This document shows, one piece after another, positions 5,247 through 5,740 of a DNA stretch of 5,740 nucleotides (the first letter of the stretch is position 1; each line of letters starts with the position of its first letter). Origin of the DNA: Flavobacteriaceae bacterium (GTDB lineage: Bacteria > Bacteroidota > Bacteroidia > Flavobacteriales > Flavobacteriaceae). The notes below the pieces were generated by a model, which worked only from the letters and a program-made list of their open reading frames with translations, was not told the DNA's origin and did no database searches. The stretch spans positions 1-5,740 of the forward strand of contig CANJDA010000140.1 of NCBI GenBank assembly GCA_947472705.1. The letters are read 5' to 3'. The position numbers were made by a program, and so were the translations under genes.

Positions 5247-5528
5247 TTAGTCTGCTAATACAATTACTTTGTTGTCTTTCATTTCAATAGTTCCTGAATT
5301 GATTTCCAAAAGATAGTTTTGCTCATTCACCTTGGTAAATTTATCAACCACTTCTTTATGAATATTAAAACTTGCCGCTTCAATTTTAACGACACCATGT
5401 TTTAAAATAGAAACTATCGGCGCGTGGTTGTTCAAAATTTGAAACGAACCATTCACTCCTGGTAAAGAAACCGAAGTAACTTCGCCTTTGAATAATGTAG
5501 CTTCTGGTGATACTATTTCTAAAATCAT
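5247..5528 (-). CDS. atpC: F1 ATP synthase epsilon subunit, short form
   Basis: Subunit of the central stalk of F1, which joins gamma to the c-ring and couples proton flow to ATP synthesis at the cytoplasmic face of the inner membrane. At 93 residues it is essentially the N-terminal beta-sandwich domain: MILEIVSPEATLFKGEV (1-17), the typical opening; VSLPGVNGSFQILNNHAP (20-37), the match to the family's 'GEFGVLPGHAP' segment; and LLEINSGTIEMKDNKVIVL (73-91), the last strands. The C-terminal helical hairpin of E. coli epsilon (about 139 residues), which inhibits ATP hydrolysis, is absent. Short epsilon subunits are known in Bacteroidetes and green sulfur bacteria, so this is not a truncation. 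It follows atpD after a 76-nt repeat-filled spacer and ends 10 nt before the terminator's T tract. Confidence 0.95.
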   Translation of the reverse strand: MILEIVSPEATLFKGEVTSVSLPGVNGSFQILNNHAPIVSILKHGVVKIEAASFNIHKEVVDKFTKVNEQNYLLEINSGTIEMKDNKVIVLAD

Positions 5529-5534
5529 AATTTT

Positions 5535-5604
5535 ATGAGTTATGAATTATGAATTATGAGTTATGAATAGAGTAAAAACTCATAACTCATAACTTATAAC
5601 TATA
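5535..5604. repeat. Heptad repeats forming an inverted repeat between atpD and atpC
   Basis: Left arm: five 7-nt units, ATGAGTT, ATGAATT, ATGAATT, ATGAGTT, ATGAATA (5535-5569). Right arm: four units of the opposite orientation, AACTCAT, AACTCAT, AACTTAT, AACTATA (5577-5604). The innermost ATGAGTT (5556-5562) pairs perfectly with AACTCAT (5577-5583), and the next outer pair differs at one base, which becomes a G-U pair in the minus-strand mRNA. It occupies nearly the whole atpD-atpC spacer. Confidence 0.8.
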
Positions 5605-5740
5605 TTAAGCTTCCGCTAACATTTTTTGACCAGCTTCGATAGCGTCTTCAATAGTTCCTTTAAGGTTGAAAGCGGCTTCTGGCAAATGGTCTAATTCACC
5701 ATCAATAATCATATTAAATCCTTTGATGGTATCTTTAATA
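5605..5740 (-). CDS. atpD: F1 ATP synthase beta subunit, C-terminal end (runs off right edge)
   Basis: The last 44 codons and TAA stop (5605-5607) of the catalytic beta subunit of F1 ATP synthase. The visible end reads DTIKGFNMIIDGELDHLP, then EAAFNLKGTIEDAIEAG and KMLAEA. The pattern 'GF..I.DGE.D.LPE.AF...G.IE.A...' is the standard C-terminus of AtpD. The nucleotide-binding motifs lie beyond the window. It is the upstream partner of atpC in a two-gene unit; in Bacteroidetes these two are commonly placed apart from the other ATP synthase genes, and none of the others is visible on this side. Confidence 0.95.
   Translation of the reverse strand, partial: IKDTIKGFNMIIDGELDHLPEAAFNLKGTIEDAIEAGQKMLAEA

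Noticed and set aside
5535..5604. CRISPR-like array in the atpD-atpC spacer
   Set aside because: Repeat units are only 7 nt, contiguous without spacers, and reverse orientation midway, which is a hairpin repeat and not a CRISPR.

Overview
The window looks like chromosomal DNA of a Flavobacterium-like member of the Bacteroidetes. Three things point there: AT-rich sequence with almost no Shine-Dalgarno sites, TAnnTTTG-type promoter elements (the Bacteroidetes -7 motif), and proteins of flavobacterial character (compact biotin genes, an atpD-atpC pair standing apart, a short AtpC). The genus assignment is inference from recalled families, not from a search.

Region 1 (1-4173, minus strand) is a biotin operon, transcribed right to left: bioF (KAPA synthase), a small DUF2007-like protein with two CxxC pairs, bioD (dethiobiotin synthetase), bioA (DAPA aminotransferase), then the N-terminal 209 residues of a beta-ketoacyl-ACP synthase that runs off the left edge. 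Gaps are 3, 0, 80 and 25 nt, the 80-nt gap being an inverted-repeat spacer before bioA. BioF, BioA and BioD are three consecutive late steps from pimeloyl thioester to dethiobiotin. The ketosynthase is a candidate for making or extending the pimeloyl-ACP precursor. No bioB, bioC or bioH is visible. Two start codons are best moved downstream of the longest reading frame: bioF to 4173 and bioA to 1924.

Region 2 (4174-4291) is a divergent promoter region. It has a good promoter for the rightward genes, a -7-like element almost touching the bioF start, and repeated ATTATTG half-sites that could be an operator.

Region 3 (4292-5198, plus strand) is a three-gene cluster: a four-helix DUF2975-type membrane protein, a 70-residue Cro/CI-type helix-turn-helix protein, and a 56-residue two-helix membrane protein resembling the motor helices of the gliding/type IX secretion protein GldL. 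A strong hairpin with A and T tracts (5197-5237) ends this cluster and, from the other side, the ATP synthase genes.

Region 4 (5247-5740, minus strand) holds atpC (epsilon subunit, N-terminal domain only) and the last 44 codons of atpD (beta subunit). They are separated by a 76-nt spacer made almost entirely of 7-nt repeat units arranged as a hairpin. Heptad-periodic repeats also occur inside bioD and, less regularly, in the bioD-bioA spacer, suggesting a dispersed short-repeat family in this genome. No RNA genes, CRISPR arrays, insertion sequences or attachment sites were seen, and no stretch over 300 bases lacks a gene.
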